Positions 7,992-17,198 of a stretch of DNA of 64,000 bases are shown in pieces. Location of the stretch: positions 6,127,001 to 6,191,000 of the forward strand of contig NZ_CP083950.1 in NCBI RefSeq assembly GCF_006439395.2, given 5' to 3'. Position numbers and translations under genes: made by a program. Each line of letters starts with the position of its first letter. Within the stretch, counting starts at the first letter, position 1. The notes beneath the pieces were generated by a model. The model made no database searches, was not told the origin of the DNA, and saw only the letters and a program-made list of their open reading frames with translations. This DNA comes from Mesorhizobium sp. B4-1-4 (GTDB lineage: Bacteria > Pseudomonadota > Alphaproteobacteria > Rhizobiales > Rhizobiaceae).

Positions 7992-9538
7992 TGTTGAGCA
8001 AAAAGAGACGGGCGATTGACGGGGCGGACATCATAACGAGTGTCGCCGACGCCCTTCAATATATCTCCTATTACCATCCTCCAGATTTCATCCGGCACCT
8101 GGCGCAAGCATACGCGCGCGAAGAAAGCCCGCCGGCAAAAAATGCGATCGGCCAAATCCTACTGAACTCCCGGATGGCAGCGTTCGGTCGGCGTCCGATC
8201 TGCCAGGATACCGGCCTTGTGGTTGTCTTTGCCAAGGTCGGCATGCAAGCTCGTATCAAATCAACGACTGGTTTCGCCGACTTGGTCAATGAGGGTGTCC
8301 GAAAAGCCTATCTCGACCCGGATAACCCGTTGCGGGCATCGATCGTCAAGGATCCCATTACCAAACGGATCAACACGCGCGACAACACGCCGGCGGTCAT
8401 TCACGTCGAGCTTGTGCCAGGCCACGAGGTTGAGATCACCATTGCTGCAAAGGGCGGCGGGTCGGAAAACAAGGCGCGTTTCTCCACCCTCAATCCCAGC
8501 GCGTCAGTGGCCGACTGGGTCGTCGAGACTGTAGCCACGCTTGGCAGCGGATGGTGCCCGCCCGGCCTGATTTCCGTCGGCGTTGGCGGCAGTGCTGAAA
8601 AGGCAATGCTGCTGGCCAAGGAGGCCATGAACGAGCCGATCGACATTTCCGATCTGATTGCCAGAGGGCCATCCACTGCGGAAGAGAGCCTCCGGATCGA
8701 GCTTTACGAGCGCATAAACGCGCTTGGCATCGGCGCCCAAGGTCTTGGCGGTCTGACGACTGTCGTCGACGTCAAGGTCGCCAGCTTTCCCACCCACGCG
8801 GCCTCCAAGCCCGTGGCTCTTATTCCGCAATGTGCTGCGAACCGGCATCTGACATTCACATTGGATGGCTCCGGGCCGGTCCAGCTTCAGCCGCCCGATC
8901 TTTCTCAATGGCCTCAAATCGGGCGAGAGGACTTGGAGATTGGTAGTTTCCGTCGCGTCAACCTCGACATGCTCACCAAACAAGAGATGGCGAACTGGCG
9001 CTCCGGCGAGACACTGCTCCTGTCTGGAAAATTGCTAACCGGTCGCGACGCCGCTCACAAGCGAATGGTCGATCTGATCGATGCCGGTAAGCCACTTCCG
9101 GTCGATCTGCGGGGTCGCGTGATCTACTACGTCGGACCAGTTCGCGCCGTGCGAGACGAGGTCGTGGGACCGGCAGGCCCCACAACATCCAGCCGCATGG
9201 ACGGCTTTGTCGAAAAAATTCTCGCTCAAAGCGGCCTGTTCGCGATGATTGGAAAGGCGGAAAGGGGACCGGCGGCCGTCAGCGCCATCGTGGAGCATAA
9301 AACGCCATATCTCATTGCGGTTGGAGGCGCTGCCTATTTGATATCAAAAGCGATCAAGTCGGCACGGCTCGTCGCGTTCGAGGATTTGGGGATGGAAGCC
9401 GTATACGAATTCGAGGTGCAGGACATGCCGGTGATCGTGGCTGTCGATGTTGAGGGCAACTCCATCCACGCTTCCGGTCCGCTTGAGTGGCGCAACCGCA
9501 TGGCGGCCGATAGAATACGACGCGACATCGGTGTTTGA
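7988..9538 (+). CDS. Class I fumarate hydratase family (fused subunits), candidate mesaconase
   Basis: This 516-residue Fe-S hydro-lyase has the alpha part (about residues 1-290) and beta part (about 320-516) of class I fumarases in one chain. Three cysteines fit the [4Fe-4S] ligands: C72 in ICQDTG, C190 in SGWCPPG and C282 in IPQCAANR. The C-terminal part has FVEKILAQSG, GKAERG and FEDLGMEA. Class I fumarases can hydrate mesaconate to (S)-citramalate, and this gene follows methylaspartate ammonia-lyase, so mesaconase is the favoured role, although fumarase activity is possible. It overlaps the aldehyde dehydrogenase stop by four bases. The last 245 bp are duplicated at 27387-27631. Confidence 0.9.
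   Translation: MMLSKKRRAIDGADIITSVADALQYISYYHPPDFIRHLAQAYAREESPPAKNAIGQILLNSRMAAFGRRPICQDTGLVVVFAKVGMQARIKSTTGFADLVNEGVRKAYLDPDNPLRASIVKDPITKRINTRDNTPAVIHVELVPGHEVEITIAAKGGGSENKARFSTLNPSASVADWVVETVATLGSGWCPPGLISVGVGGSAEKAMLLAKEAMNEPIDISDLIARGPSTAEESLRIELYERINALGIGAQGLGGLTTVVDVKVASFPTHAASKPVALIPQCAANRHLTFTLDGSGPVQLQPPDLSQWPQIGREDLEIGSFRRVNLDMLTKQEMANWRSGETLLLSGKLLTGRDAAHKRMVDLIDAGKPLPVDLRGRVIYYVGPVRAVRDEVVGPAGPTTSSRMDGFVEKILAQSGLFAMIGKAERGPAAVSAIVEHKTPYLIAVGGAAYLISKAIKSARLVAFEDLGMEAVYEFEVQDMPVIVAVDVEGNSIHASGPLEWRNRMAADRIRRDIGV
9294..9538 (+). repeat. Segmental duplication, copy 1 (fumarase 3' end)
   Basis: These 245 bases recur at 27387-27631 in the same orientation with three mismatches (242 of 245 identical by eye). 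The match starts at AGCATAAAACG and ends exactly at the fumarase stop codon. Immediately after the stop, this copy runs into IS21-like terminal repeats, whereas copy 2 has unrelated sequence. Confidence 0.95.
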
Positions 9539-9545
9539 ACTGCGG

Positions 9546-9610
9546 ATTCCGACGCGAAGCCGGCCGCCATTCCGATTGAAGCCGGCCAGCATTCCGATTA
9601 AAACCCGGCC
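9546..9610 (+). repeat. Triplicated ATTCCGA...CCGGCC motif, IS21-like terminus
   Basis: Three tandem copies of a 22-23 bp unit (ATTCCGA followed by GAA/AAA and GCCGGCC/CCCGGCC) start at 9546, 9569 and 9591. The block begins right after the fumarase stop, with TG at 9541-9542. Multiple short terminal repeats of this type are characteristic of IS21-family elements in rhizobia; family assignment is from memory of such ends. No istA or istB gene follows, so only one end survives. The remainder of the gap to 9770 shows nothing else. Confidence 0.55.
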
Positions 9611-9770
9611 GGTATCACCGAAGTCTCTGGAAGCGTAGGCGCCGGATCATGGACTATACTCCTCACGAGCTCTGAACTATGTCTAACCCGACGAGGCGCT
9701 CAAATTTGCCAATACACCGTAAGGAAATGCCAGTGAGAGCGCTCGGGGCAGGGACCACTCTCGGCAAGAA

Positions 9771-10856
9771 CTACGTAAGCGCCTCAAGGGCTTGGCGATG
9801 CACCTGGTGCGAACGCCAAACAATCATCTCGTTCCAATCGGGCATCTGCGGGTAGAAATTCGATTTGGACGCACGCCGTATCTCGCGGCCATGCTCGGAA
9901 TCAGCCTCCTCTGGCCGATACGCAAACAACCAGTGGTCCTTGCGGAGCACTGACTTCCCCGTGTAGGTCCCAAACTCGAGGGCGATGTAGGTGTGCCGAT
10001 CGCCCAAAGCACGTTCCCAAAACGCATCAATTGAACCAGGAATGACGACCGAACTCGAATTCCCCACCTCCGGCGAGGTCACGGAAGGGCCAAAAATCTT
10101 TACGGCGCGGTCGTAGCCATCTACGCCCGACGGCTGCTCACATTGTAGCTCTCCGTAGCCATAACGGCCCAGGCCGGTGTGGTAGTCGACAATGATCACC
10201 TGTTCGCGCGCCGCTACGTCAAAATCCGCCGAAATCTGCTCAAGGGTCCGTCTGGTTTTTGTGGGCTCGGTCCCCCCGTAGAACATGCCGCCCGGCCGGG
10301 TGTATTGTCCGCCTACTAAGGCTTGTTGGAAGCTGAGCTCTCCGTGGATGGATTTATAGGCTGCGATCGCAGCTTCAGCTCGCTCAATTCCGTGTTCTGA
10401 AATATCTGCGGGAACAATATGTTCAGCCAACTCCTCGTATCCAGGGTTTGGAGGAAGTGGTTTTGAAAAGTCTACAAAATTCCGATTGAGATCGCACCCC
10501 TCCACAGTCACTCGCCGATCCCAAGCGAACCCATAACTATTGAGCGCATGGATAATGAGCACGGCGGTAGACGGCGGGAGCCCCTCGTGGAGCCTAGATC
10601 GCAAAAACACAAGCTGTCCAGCGGACCCACAGTAGCCCTCCACGCCATGCGTGGCGGAAATCAGGACCAGTAAGTTCTTCGCTTTTGAATGCCCGAAGTA
10701 GGTTACGTCCGTGAAGAGTGCTTCGCCAGACGGTCCGTCTGCGCTGGACCGGTACGCGCGCGATGTCTGGGCGGCTGTCAAGAATTTCTGCCTAGCCTCC
10801 AAATAGCTGTCTGAAAAGACGATAGGAGCGATCTGCTTCGCGCTATCAAGATCCAT
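9771..10856 (-). CDS. DUF2817 family, M14-like metallopeptidase/deacylase
   Basis: The 361-residue product resembles the DUF2817 family, relatives of zinc carboxypeptidases (M14). Visible family features are ATHGVEGYCGSAGQ (H70 and E73 as likely zinc ligands), a long HALNSYGFAW segment, GCDLNRNFVDF, VDYHTGLG (probable third zinc ligand) and LEFGTYTG with a likely catalytic glutamate. The start at 10856 is preceded by AAAGGAACGAG; an ORF extension to 10946 adds unrelated sequence. It is the only reverse gene between forward clusters and is isolated. It may hydrolyse an N-acyl amino acid or peptide. Deacetylases of ectoine pathways also belong to the wider M14 clan, but no specific link is shown. 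Confidence 0.78.
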   Translation of the reverse strand: MDLDSAKQIAPIVFSDSYLEARQKFLTAAQTSRAYRSSADGPSGEALFTDVTYFGHSKAKNLLVLISATHGVEGYCGSAGQLVFLRSRLHEGLPPSTAVLIIHALNSYGFAWDRRVTVEGCDLNRNFVDFSKPLPPNPGYEELAEHIVPADISEHGIERAEAAIAAYKSIHGELSFQQALVGGQYTRPGGMFYGGTEPTKTRRTLEQISADFDVAAREQVIIVDYHTGLGRYGYGELQCEQPSGVDGYDRAVKIFGPSVTSPEVGNSSSVVIPGSIDAFWERALGDRHTYIALEFGTYTGKSVLRKDHWLFAYRPEEADSEHGREIRRASKSNFYPQMPDWNEMIVWRSHQVHRQALEALT

Positions 10857-11116
10857 CTTTCTCGTTCCTTTATTCACACTTGGCGAGATGGGTTTGGCTG
10901 CGCAGGCATCTCGCTTTTTAGCCTCGAACCCGCATCCCACGACCAAGGTCGCGATCTCATCAACGGAGGGGATTGTGTATAATTCGTAATGAGGTAGCGT
11001 GCCGTTGCAAGCATAGAATCTATATCGTAGTCATCTCGAATGTAGACGGAGCTGCTGACGTCCCTGAAATGTCCTCGCTTTGAGGTTAGCCTGTTGTCCG
11101 GATGAGGAGACAGGCC

Positions 11117-11537
11117 ATGAAGCGATCGAGATTTTCCGACGACGACATCATCGGCATTTTGAAGGAGCACCAGGCGGGGCTTTCGGCGACGGAGCTTTAC
11201 CGCAAATACGGTGTGAGCGATGCGACGTTCTACAAGTGGCGCTCGAAGTATGGCGGCATGGATTGGATGTATCGGAGGTGAAGCGGCTGAAGAGCCTCGA
11301 GCAGGAGAACGGCAAGCTGAAGCGTCTGCTGGCCGACGCCATGATCGACGTTTCGACCTTGCGCGAGATGCTCGGAAAAAACTTCTGACGCCCGGGTCGA
11401 CGAGAACCGCCGTGACCTGGGCGATCGTGAACAAGGGCTATTCGCAGCGTCGGGCCTGCGGGCTCGTCGGCATGGAGCCGCGGGTTATCGTTATCGTTCT
11501 AGCTGGCCGGATGACCTCGACCTGCGCAAGAGGCTGA
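11117..11537 (+). pseudogene. IS3-family transposase orfA/orfB remnant, frameshifted
   Basis: The reading frame from 11117 starts MKRSRFSDDDIIGILKEH and contains YRKYGVSDATFYKWRSKYGGMD, a typical IS3-family OrfA HTH. An extra five bases (around 11260-11270) push it out of frame; the remainder, VKRLKSLEQENGKLKRLLAD (the OrfA leucine zipper), continues in another frame to 11388. OrfB then starts around 11390 with TPGSTRTAVTWAIVNKGYSQRRAC, shifts frame again near 11480 (GYRYRSSWPDDLDLRKR) and stops making sense at about 11540. No DDE domain remains. It is a dead fragment abutting a second broken transposase. Confidence 0.82.
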
Positions 11538-12041
11538 GGGCGTTGCTGCCCGTCCTTCTCGAGGCGACGGAACGGCACGGTCATTTTGACCTAGCGCCCG
11601 AAATCCGGGGCAAATTGCTGGCCATGAGCGCGGCCACGATCGACAGGACGCTGGGACCGATCCGAAAAGGCTTGGGACGCCGTCGACGACGGCCGGCGGC
11701 GCACGCTCTGCGCAGCATTCCCATTGGAACGTCGGCGGATTGGGACGATCCAGCGCCAGGCTTCGTTGAGGCCGACCTCGTCGCCCATAGCGGCCCTTTG
11801 GCTCGCGGCAGCTTCATCCAGACCCTTGTGCTCACCGACATCGCGACCGGCTGGACCGAATGTGCGTCGCTACTGGTTCGCGAACAGACGCTGTTGAGCA
11901 CGGGTGCTCACAGAATTGCGCAAGCAACTGCCCTTCGCGGTTCTCGGCCTGGATACGGACAACGACACCGTCTTCATGAACGAGACGCTGAAGGCCTACT
12001 GCGACACAGCCGGCATCGTCTTTACGCGCTGCCGCCCTTAA
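11538..12041 (+). pseudogene. Integrase-core (DDE) transposase fragment
   Basis: After the IS3 remnant the frame reads LEATERHGHFDLAPEIRGKL, then PGFVEADLVAHSGPLARGSF and TLVLTDIATGWTECA, which are the core of an integrase-type DDE transposase. A frameshift near 11900 moves the continuation, LRKQLPFAVLGLDTDNDTVF followed by MNETLKAYCDTAGIVFTRCR, into another frame, ending at a stop at 12041. Both N and C termini are missing. The IS family was not identified with certainty. It joins IS66 tnpB sequence at about 12038 with no spacer, showing nested insertion or recombination between elements. Confidence 0.75.
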
Positions 12042-12740
12042 CGGCCGTGCAGCTCTCGGCGCTGCTCGAAGGGCTTGACTGGCGGCGAGTCCACGAGGCG
12101 CGCCGGACCCGCGTTCCAGCCCGGGCGGGCTGACCCGTGACCAAGTGAATCAGGCCGGGTGCCGCTGTCGCGGCTGCCGGCGAATATGATCTGATTCGCT
12201 GATGGTGACGACGGTGGACCAGCTGCCCGACGATCCGGCTGCACTGAAGGCGATGGTCTTGGAAGAAGCCGAGCAGATCGAAGCCGACAGCGAGGAAGCG
12301 GCCGAACGTGCCGACCCGCGCGAACGCAGCGAGCGCACCGCAAAGCGCCGAGCCAACCGGGACTCGCTGCCCGTGCATCTGCCACGCATCGAGACGATCG
12401 TCGACATCGACGACCACGCCTGTCCCTGCTGCCGCAACGACCTGCACCGGATCGGCGAAGACGTCAGCGAGCGGCTCGATATCCCGCCGGCGCAACTGCG
12501 GGTGATCGTGGTGCGCCGGCCCAAATATGCCTCACATGGGGATTACCTCGTCAGTGTGATCCTCCTTCTTCGCAGTTTCGGCATCCAAGGTCTGAGCCCA
12601 ATCACGTGACGCGGCCCGGTTGCTCCGGGGCCCGCGCGGCTGATCGAGGGCGGTCTGCCAACCGAGGCCACGGTCGCCTAGGCACTGGTGTCCAAATATG
12701 CCGACACCTGCCGCTCTATCGCCAGGCCGTCGAAGCTGTG
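12038..12740 (+). pseudogene. IS66-family remnant (tnpB end plus deleted tnpC)
   Basis: Bases 12038-12133 encode the C-terminal tail of IS66 TnpB (LSALLEGLDWRRVHEARRTR), nearly identical to the tail of the element at 39930. Then 12202 begins tnpC (VDQLPDDPAALKAMVL), with an internal deletion that removes about 37 codons present in the complete copy. The N-terminal zinc-finger-like part follows (DHACPCCRNDLHRIGEDVSE). At about 12533 roughly 80 unrelated bases interrupt, and homology resumes at 12615-12735 (ARLIEGGLPTEATV, SKYAD) with a stop in frame. It is a multiply rearranged, inactive relative of the IS66 at 38313-40802. Confidence 0.85.
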
Positions 12741-12777
12741 GGGTCCCCGAGCGATCTCGTTACCAGATGACAACAAT

Positions 12778-12818
12778 ATGCAAACTGCATTTGACGTAAA
12801 TCACAGGTCAGCTGATCC
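12778..12818 (+). promoter_or_regulatory. Palindromic operator abutting -35 box, site A (M24 gene)
   Basis: ATGCA-AAC-TGCAT (12778-12790) is a perfect five-base inverted repeat with a three-base spacer. It is followed directly by TTGACG (12791-12796) and, exactly 16 bp later, TGATCC (12813-12818). The first 19 bases are identical to site B at 23067 upstream of the ABC transporter. It lies about 100 bp before the M24 hydrolase start. Function as promoter plus operator is inferred from the shared position and spacing. Confidence 0.65.
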
Positions 12819-12921
12819 TAAAGTGGTGCATCGGTGTCTGTGAGACTTAAACCGAGGCGCGTACCGTTCTCTGAAAACTTTTGAACCGTCGATGCCACAT
12901 GCTAACTAACTTAGGTGATTC

Positions 12922-14082
12922 ATGGCCATGACTTTCTCGCCGATTCCGCTGACCGGCGCACCATTCCCAAAATCGGAATATGAGCGCAGGCACAAAAAGG
13001 TGTTTGACGCGATGGAACGCGCCGGTCTAGACGCGCTTTTAGTCACTGCCCATGGGCATCTCCGGTATCTCACCGGATACGATGGAATGGGTGGATATTT
13101 CATGCCATTCCCGTTGATCCTCGCACCGGGTCGCGCGCCGACATACGTTGTCAGGGAATACGAGGTGAATGGCGTTCGCGCGGAAAGCTGCGTCGAAGAG
13201 ATTGTTGGCTATACCCAGCAGCAGGACTTTGCCAAAGTATGCTCAGATGTTCTTCGGCAGTATGGACTGGAAAGCCGGAAGGTTGGCTTCGAACTTGGCT
13301 GCTGGAATCTCGCGCCCGCCGATGTTAGTGCGCTTCAGGCTCAACTTCCAAATATGAAGGTTGCCGATGCCAGTCGTTTGGTCGCGTCGGTAGCGGCCGT
13401 GAAAAACGAACTGGAGATCAAGGCTATGCGCGATGCGATGACCATGACCGACCTCGCTGTACGCACGTTTCAGGCGTCTATTCGGGGTGGCGTCACCGAA
13501 GCGGAGGCGGCCGCGGCTATCTACGGTGAGGTTAGAAAAGCTGGTGGCGACGATGTCAGAATGGTTTCTTTGGGGTTCGGCGATCGAAACAAACTGCCAC
13601 ACGGCAAACCTCTGCGCCATCCGATCAAGAACAACGAGCCTGCCATGATAGAAGTCGGCGGTACGAAGCTGGCCTACGCCGCTGGACTGGTGCGGTGCGC
13701 TGTGCTTGGTCGGCATGCTGAGACCGAATCTCTACACGCTCTGTCGGAGGAGGCTCTAGAAGCGGCGATCGCTGCGATCAAACCGGGCGTGACCGCTGGT
13801 ATGGTGGATGCCGCAGGGCGTAAGGTCATCGAGCGCTCCGGGCGCCCGCAGGTCTTTCGCCATCGGGCCGGATATCAAATCGGCATCAATTGGGGAGAAC
13901 GTGGTAACCTGAGCTTGGAGCCTGACGCGACTGACGTTCTTGAGGCTGGTATGACGTTGCACATGCCGTTCATTCTGTTCAGTGAAAGCGGTTACTTGTT
14001 TGGGTCCAGCGAAAATGTCCTTGTGACTGAGCGTGGTGCGGAAATACTGAGCCAGACACCACATACGCTTTACCGGGCATGA
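12922..14082 (+). CDS. M24-family hydrolase (creatinase/ectoine-hydrolase-like)
   Basis: The 386-residue protein has the two-domain pitta-bread architecture: a creatinase-type N domain (DALLVTAHGHLRYLTGYDG; residues about 1-150) and an M24 C domain. The region that normally holds two metal-binding aspartates reads AMIEVGGTKLAYAAGLVRC, and HRAGYQIG, MTLHMPF and SSENVLVTERGAEIL replace the usual His/Glu ligand motifs. Loss of aspartates is known in the metal-independent creatinases and in ectoine hydrolases, so it may cleave a non-peptide amide or amidine. It resembles the M24 gene at 35697-36866, and both have the same upstream operator. A racemase-like gene follows after 136 bp. Confidence 0.85.
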   Translation: MAMTFSPIPLTGAPFPKSEYERRHKKVFDAMERAGLDALLVTAHGHLRYLTGYDGMGGYFMPFPLILAPGRAPTYVVREYEVNGVRAESCVEEIVGYTQQQDFAKVCSDVLRQYGLESRKVGFELGCWNLAPADVSALQAQLPNMKVADASRLVASVAAVKNELEIKAMRDAMTMTDLAVRTFQASIRGGVTEAEAAAAIYGEVRKAGGDDVRMVSLGFGDRNKLPHGKPLRHPIKNNEPAMIEVGGTKLAYAAGLVRCAVLGRHAETESLHALSEEALEAAIAAIKPGVTAGMVDAAGRKVIERSGRPQVFRHRAGYQIGINWGERGNLSLEPDATDVLEAGMTLHMPFILFSESGYLFGSSENVLVTERGAEILSQTPHTLYRA

Positions 14083-14117
14083 TGGCCTACAAGCATTAGA
14101 CTTCCCAAAAAGATGAT

Positions 14118-14167
14118 GAATTCGCCACGCATTATAATAGGATAATAGGTGCTTTCGTGGCGAATTC
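14118..14167 (+). repeat. Perfect 12-bp inverted repeat with AT-rich loop
   Basis: GAATTCGCCACG at 14118-14129 pairs perfectly with CGTGGCGAATTC at 14156-14167; the 26-base loop is AT-rich and contains two ATAATAGG direct repeats. It lies between the M24 gene and the racemase-like gene. There is no T-run after it, so it is not a standard terminator. It could be a small MITE-like relic, a transcript hairpin or a binding site. Confidence 0.6.
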
Positions 14168-14218
14168 GCACATTTGGGCATCTGCTGACCATCCGAGTAA
14201 ATATCGAGGACGCCGTCC

Positions 14219-14923
14219 ATGTCATCCCAAACCCCACGATCTCTCGGTGTTCTAGCCCTCGATCAAGGGCGGCCGCCCAGTCCCGGGCGGCCTGAGGCGC
14301 CGGACCCGGACCAGAATCCGGCCAGCGTTGATTTTCAAATCATCACGGAAACTGTAGCAGGAGCTTGGGCCGAAAGAGTTGTCCGTGGAGATCCAGCACT
14401 TGAGCCTGCCTACATTGCCGCTGCTCGGCGCCTGGTCGAGCGAGGAGCTGTTGCAGTAAGTTCGAACTGCGGCTTCACCATCCGTCATCAAGCGGCTGTG
14501 GCCGCATCGGTAGACGTGCCTGTGGCGTTGTCGAGCCTGCTCCTCCTCCCCGCGCTGATCCGCCAGTTGCCGCCGTCGGCCAAGATCGCGGTCCTGACCT
14601 ACGACTCCACGCATTGCGGCGACGATCTACTCGGGATTGATGACCCGGCAGAGAGGGAAAGAGTTGTAGTTGGTGGCATTGAAGGCAGTAAGTATTGGCA
14701 TGATGAATTGAAGCATCCGGCGCCGCCGACTGATGTCGACGCGATGGAAATGGATGTCGGCGCTTGCATCGCGCGACTGAGAACCGCGCATCCAGCGATT
14801 GCCGCGATCCTGTTCGAATGCGCGGGATTCCCATTGGTTGCGCCAGCGATCCGTCGCCGCACTAAGTTGCCAGTTTATGACATCATTGGGGTCCGTCGGA
14901 TGATAATGGCGTCGGTGGGCTGA
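14219..14923 (+). CDS. Aspartate/glutamate racemase-like protein
   Basis: The 234-residue protein has the Asp/Glu racemase superfamily layout with two cysteine-centred motifs: VAVSSNCGFTIRHQAAVAAS (about residues 79-98) and AAILFECAGFPLVAPAIRR (about 199-217). PVALSSLLLLPALIRQLP and KIAVLTYDS lie between. Relatives include hydantoin racemases, maleate isomerases, arylmalonate decarboxylases and EutA of ectoine clusters. The N terminus (RPPSPGRPEAPDPDQNPASV) fits proteins annotated as such in amino-acid catabolic clusters. It follows the M24 hydrolase in the same orientation. The substrate is unknown; an epimerase or isomerase role in the same pathway is inferred. Confidence 0.75.
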   Translation: MSSQTPRSLGVLALDQGRPPSPGRPEAPDPDQNPASVDFQIITETVAGAWAERVVRGDPALEPAYIAAARRLVERGAVAVSSNCGFTIRHQAAVAASVDVPVALSSLLLLPALIRQLPPSAKIAVLTYDSTHCGDDLLGIDDPAERERVVVGGIEGSKYWHDELKHPAPPTDVDAMEMDVGACIARLRTAHPAIAAILFECAGFPLVAPAIRRRTKLPVYDIIGVRRMIMASVG

Positions 14924-14986
14924 GAGCAGAGTCGCTCGCCAGAGAGGAAGGCACGCTATCGAGTCGACCGTGAACAATGAGACGGC

Positions 14987-15412
14987 TCAAACCCGGCGTT
15001 GTTTTGGGCGGCACTGGAAGGTGGCGAGGAGAAAGGCCAAAAGAAACCTGAACCAGTTGAGCAGAAGCGAGAAGTTGTAGCCAGCGGCGGCCAGGATGGC
15101 ATTGATGGCGTCGCCGTGCTGGCCCGCGAGGTAGTTTCGGCCATGCGATGCTCGTTCTTGATATGGCCGATGACGGGTTCGACCGCCGATCTGCGGCGCA
15201 TCTGGGGTTTGATGGCACGTGTGACGCGGCGCTTCTGGCCAGCGGTGAAGACCCTGAACTTGTGGCTGTCTGGGGCGTTGTGACCGCGATATCCGGCATC
15301 AGCGAGAATGCGGCTGATCTCGTTGCCGATGGTCTTTTCCATGTCTGCGGTTGCCGGGCAGAGATTTGGCATGCAGGGCGAACTGGCCACCCTTCGAGCG
15401 CTGCAGCGTGGT
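14987..15412 (-). pseudogene. IS5-type transposase, C-terminal fragment, frameshifted
   Basis: Reverse-strand sequence reads TTLQRSKGGQFALHAKSLPG, IGNEISRILADAGYRGHNAP, FTAGQKRRVTRAIKPQMRRR and AVEPVIGHIKNEHRM, the conserved end of an IS5/IS1182-like transposase. A one-base loss near 15140 (GGCC where GGGCC is expected) throws it out of frame; NYLAGQHGDAINAILAAAGY continues in the next frame to a TGA at 14987. The N-terminal half is absent. It abuts the end of the recombinase remnant with no gap. Confidence 0.78.
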
Positions 15413-17198
15413 GGCGATCGGAAGACCGGGATCTTGTGATGCGATCGGTGTGCGGTGACCCGCTCCCGTGTCCATGCCCGGTCACTAGGCCGTTGCGGTT
15501 GAGAATGCCGGCGATCAGATCATCGCCGGCCAGTTGCCGGATGGCTGCGATGATATCACCAGAGGTACTGTTGCGCTGTCCACGCCGGCGCTTCGGCAGG
15601 CGCAGCTCGGTATGGCCGCCGCCAATCCAGTGGATCAGCAGCTCGATCTCGGAGGCTTTATCGTCGACATCGGCGACCTCTTCCTGAATGACGGTGCAAA
15701 CGATGCGCTTCTTGAGCCTGGCGTCCGTCGTTGGCGCCGACCAGATAGCCTGAAGGTCTGTGGCCAACGCCGTGATGCCCGTTGCCAACACAGGGGATGG
15801 CCTCGGCGTCGCGGCATCATGCGCTGCGATCTTGCTCTCGATCTCACCGACACGGATGAGTGCCTGGTTCCAACGCGCTTCCAGGTCCGCCGCGACCAGC
15901 CGGTTCTCGGGATCGGCCGCGTCGTATTGCCGGAAGACCCGGTCGGCAGCGTAGCGGGCAGCCTCAAGATCCCGACTTAGGGCGTCCCGGACCTGGTCAC
16001 GACGATTGGCAGCTTGCGCCTCAGCTTCGGCAGCGGCAGCAATCGCTCCCGGCTCACCGACTCGCAGGAGCGCTTCCTCATCGCATCATCGGCGCGCAGT
16101 CCGCCAAAAGCGATGCATCGCGGCTCGCCATTGTCGAGCAGACCCCGCCAGTAGGAATAGCGCGGAATGTTGTGCTTGATGCCAGTGTACCGCACCGTGA
16201 GCTTGCGGCCGCAGCGCCGGCAGCGGACAAGCCCGGCGAGCAGAGCCTCGCCATGCTTGGGCGCCCCGTGATGTCGGCTCGTGGGCACGTTGTCGCTCAC
16301 CATCTTGCGGATCGCCTCTGCCCTTTCCCAGCTGACATAGCCCTCATGGCTGTCCGGGATCAGCGCCAGCCATTCCTCGCGCGTCCTGCGTCGGATACCT
16401 GCTCGAACGGCGGATCGCCCAATCCCGGCGCGACACGAGTCTTACCATAGGCGTAGGTGCCGCCGTAGATCGGGTTCTCGATCATCCGGTGGATGGTCGC
16501 ATAGCTCGGCCTGCGCCAGACCACTTCGCCATTGTTGCGCTTGGCGGGCAAATCCAGCCCATACTCGAGAAACCACATCAAGGCCTGATGGGCGCTGCCG
16601 AGCTCAGCAACCTTGTCGAACACCAGGGTAATGGATTCCTGCACACGCCGATCAGGTTCCTTCTCAAGCCGACCTTCACGAAGCCGACAGGGGCTGCGAC
16701 GACGAGTTCGCCGCGGCGGGCCTTCTCGTAGCGGGCCGACAGCGAACGCTGGCGCAGAAGATCGAGTTCATACTCGTTGAGACTGCCCTTCAATCCCAGC
16801 AGCAGCCGATCATTGCCCTGACGCTGCGCATAGACCGTCTCCTGGTCGATCAGCACGGTATCGACGACACGACACATCTCGATAAGCTGCTGCCAGTCGC
16901 GGCTGTTGCGGGCAAACCGCGACACCTCCCGTGCCGCAACCGCCCCGACCCTGCCGAGACAGACCTCAGCGACCATCCGATCGAAGCCGGCGCGTACGAC
17001 GCCGCCGGCGGCGGAACGGCCGGGATCGTCATCGATCGTCTCTACGCGAGACCAGCCAAGGGCCGTCAGGCGGTCGCACATCGCATATTGAAGCATGCTG
17101 CTCTCACGATTGTGCAGGACCTGATGGGCTGACGACTGCCGCACATACAGGATCGCTTTGCGCTCCAGATGATGCGGCCTGATCTTCTCATGCATCAT
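15413..17198 (-). pseudogene. Large serine recombinase, broken by several frameshifts
   Basis: The N-terminal resolvase domain is intact (MMHEKIRPHHLERKAILYVR, DDDPGRSAAGGVVRAGFDRM, ISRFARN-like VSRFARNSRDWQQL, YELDLLRQRS). Near 16670 the frame shifts; LVFDKVAELGSAHQALMWFL plus RRPSYATIHRMIENPIYGGT continue in another frame, then LLAGLVRCRRCGRKLTVRYT (zinc ribbon) in a third, then a coiled-coil part and RRRRGQRNSTSGDIIAAIRQ. The full-length family member would integrate or excise DNA through a serine nucleophile. The start at 17198 overlaps the stop of the small upstream ORF. At least three frameshifts make it inactive. Confidence 0.85.
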
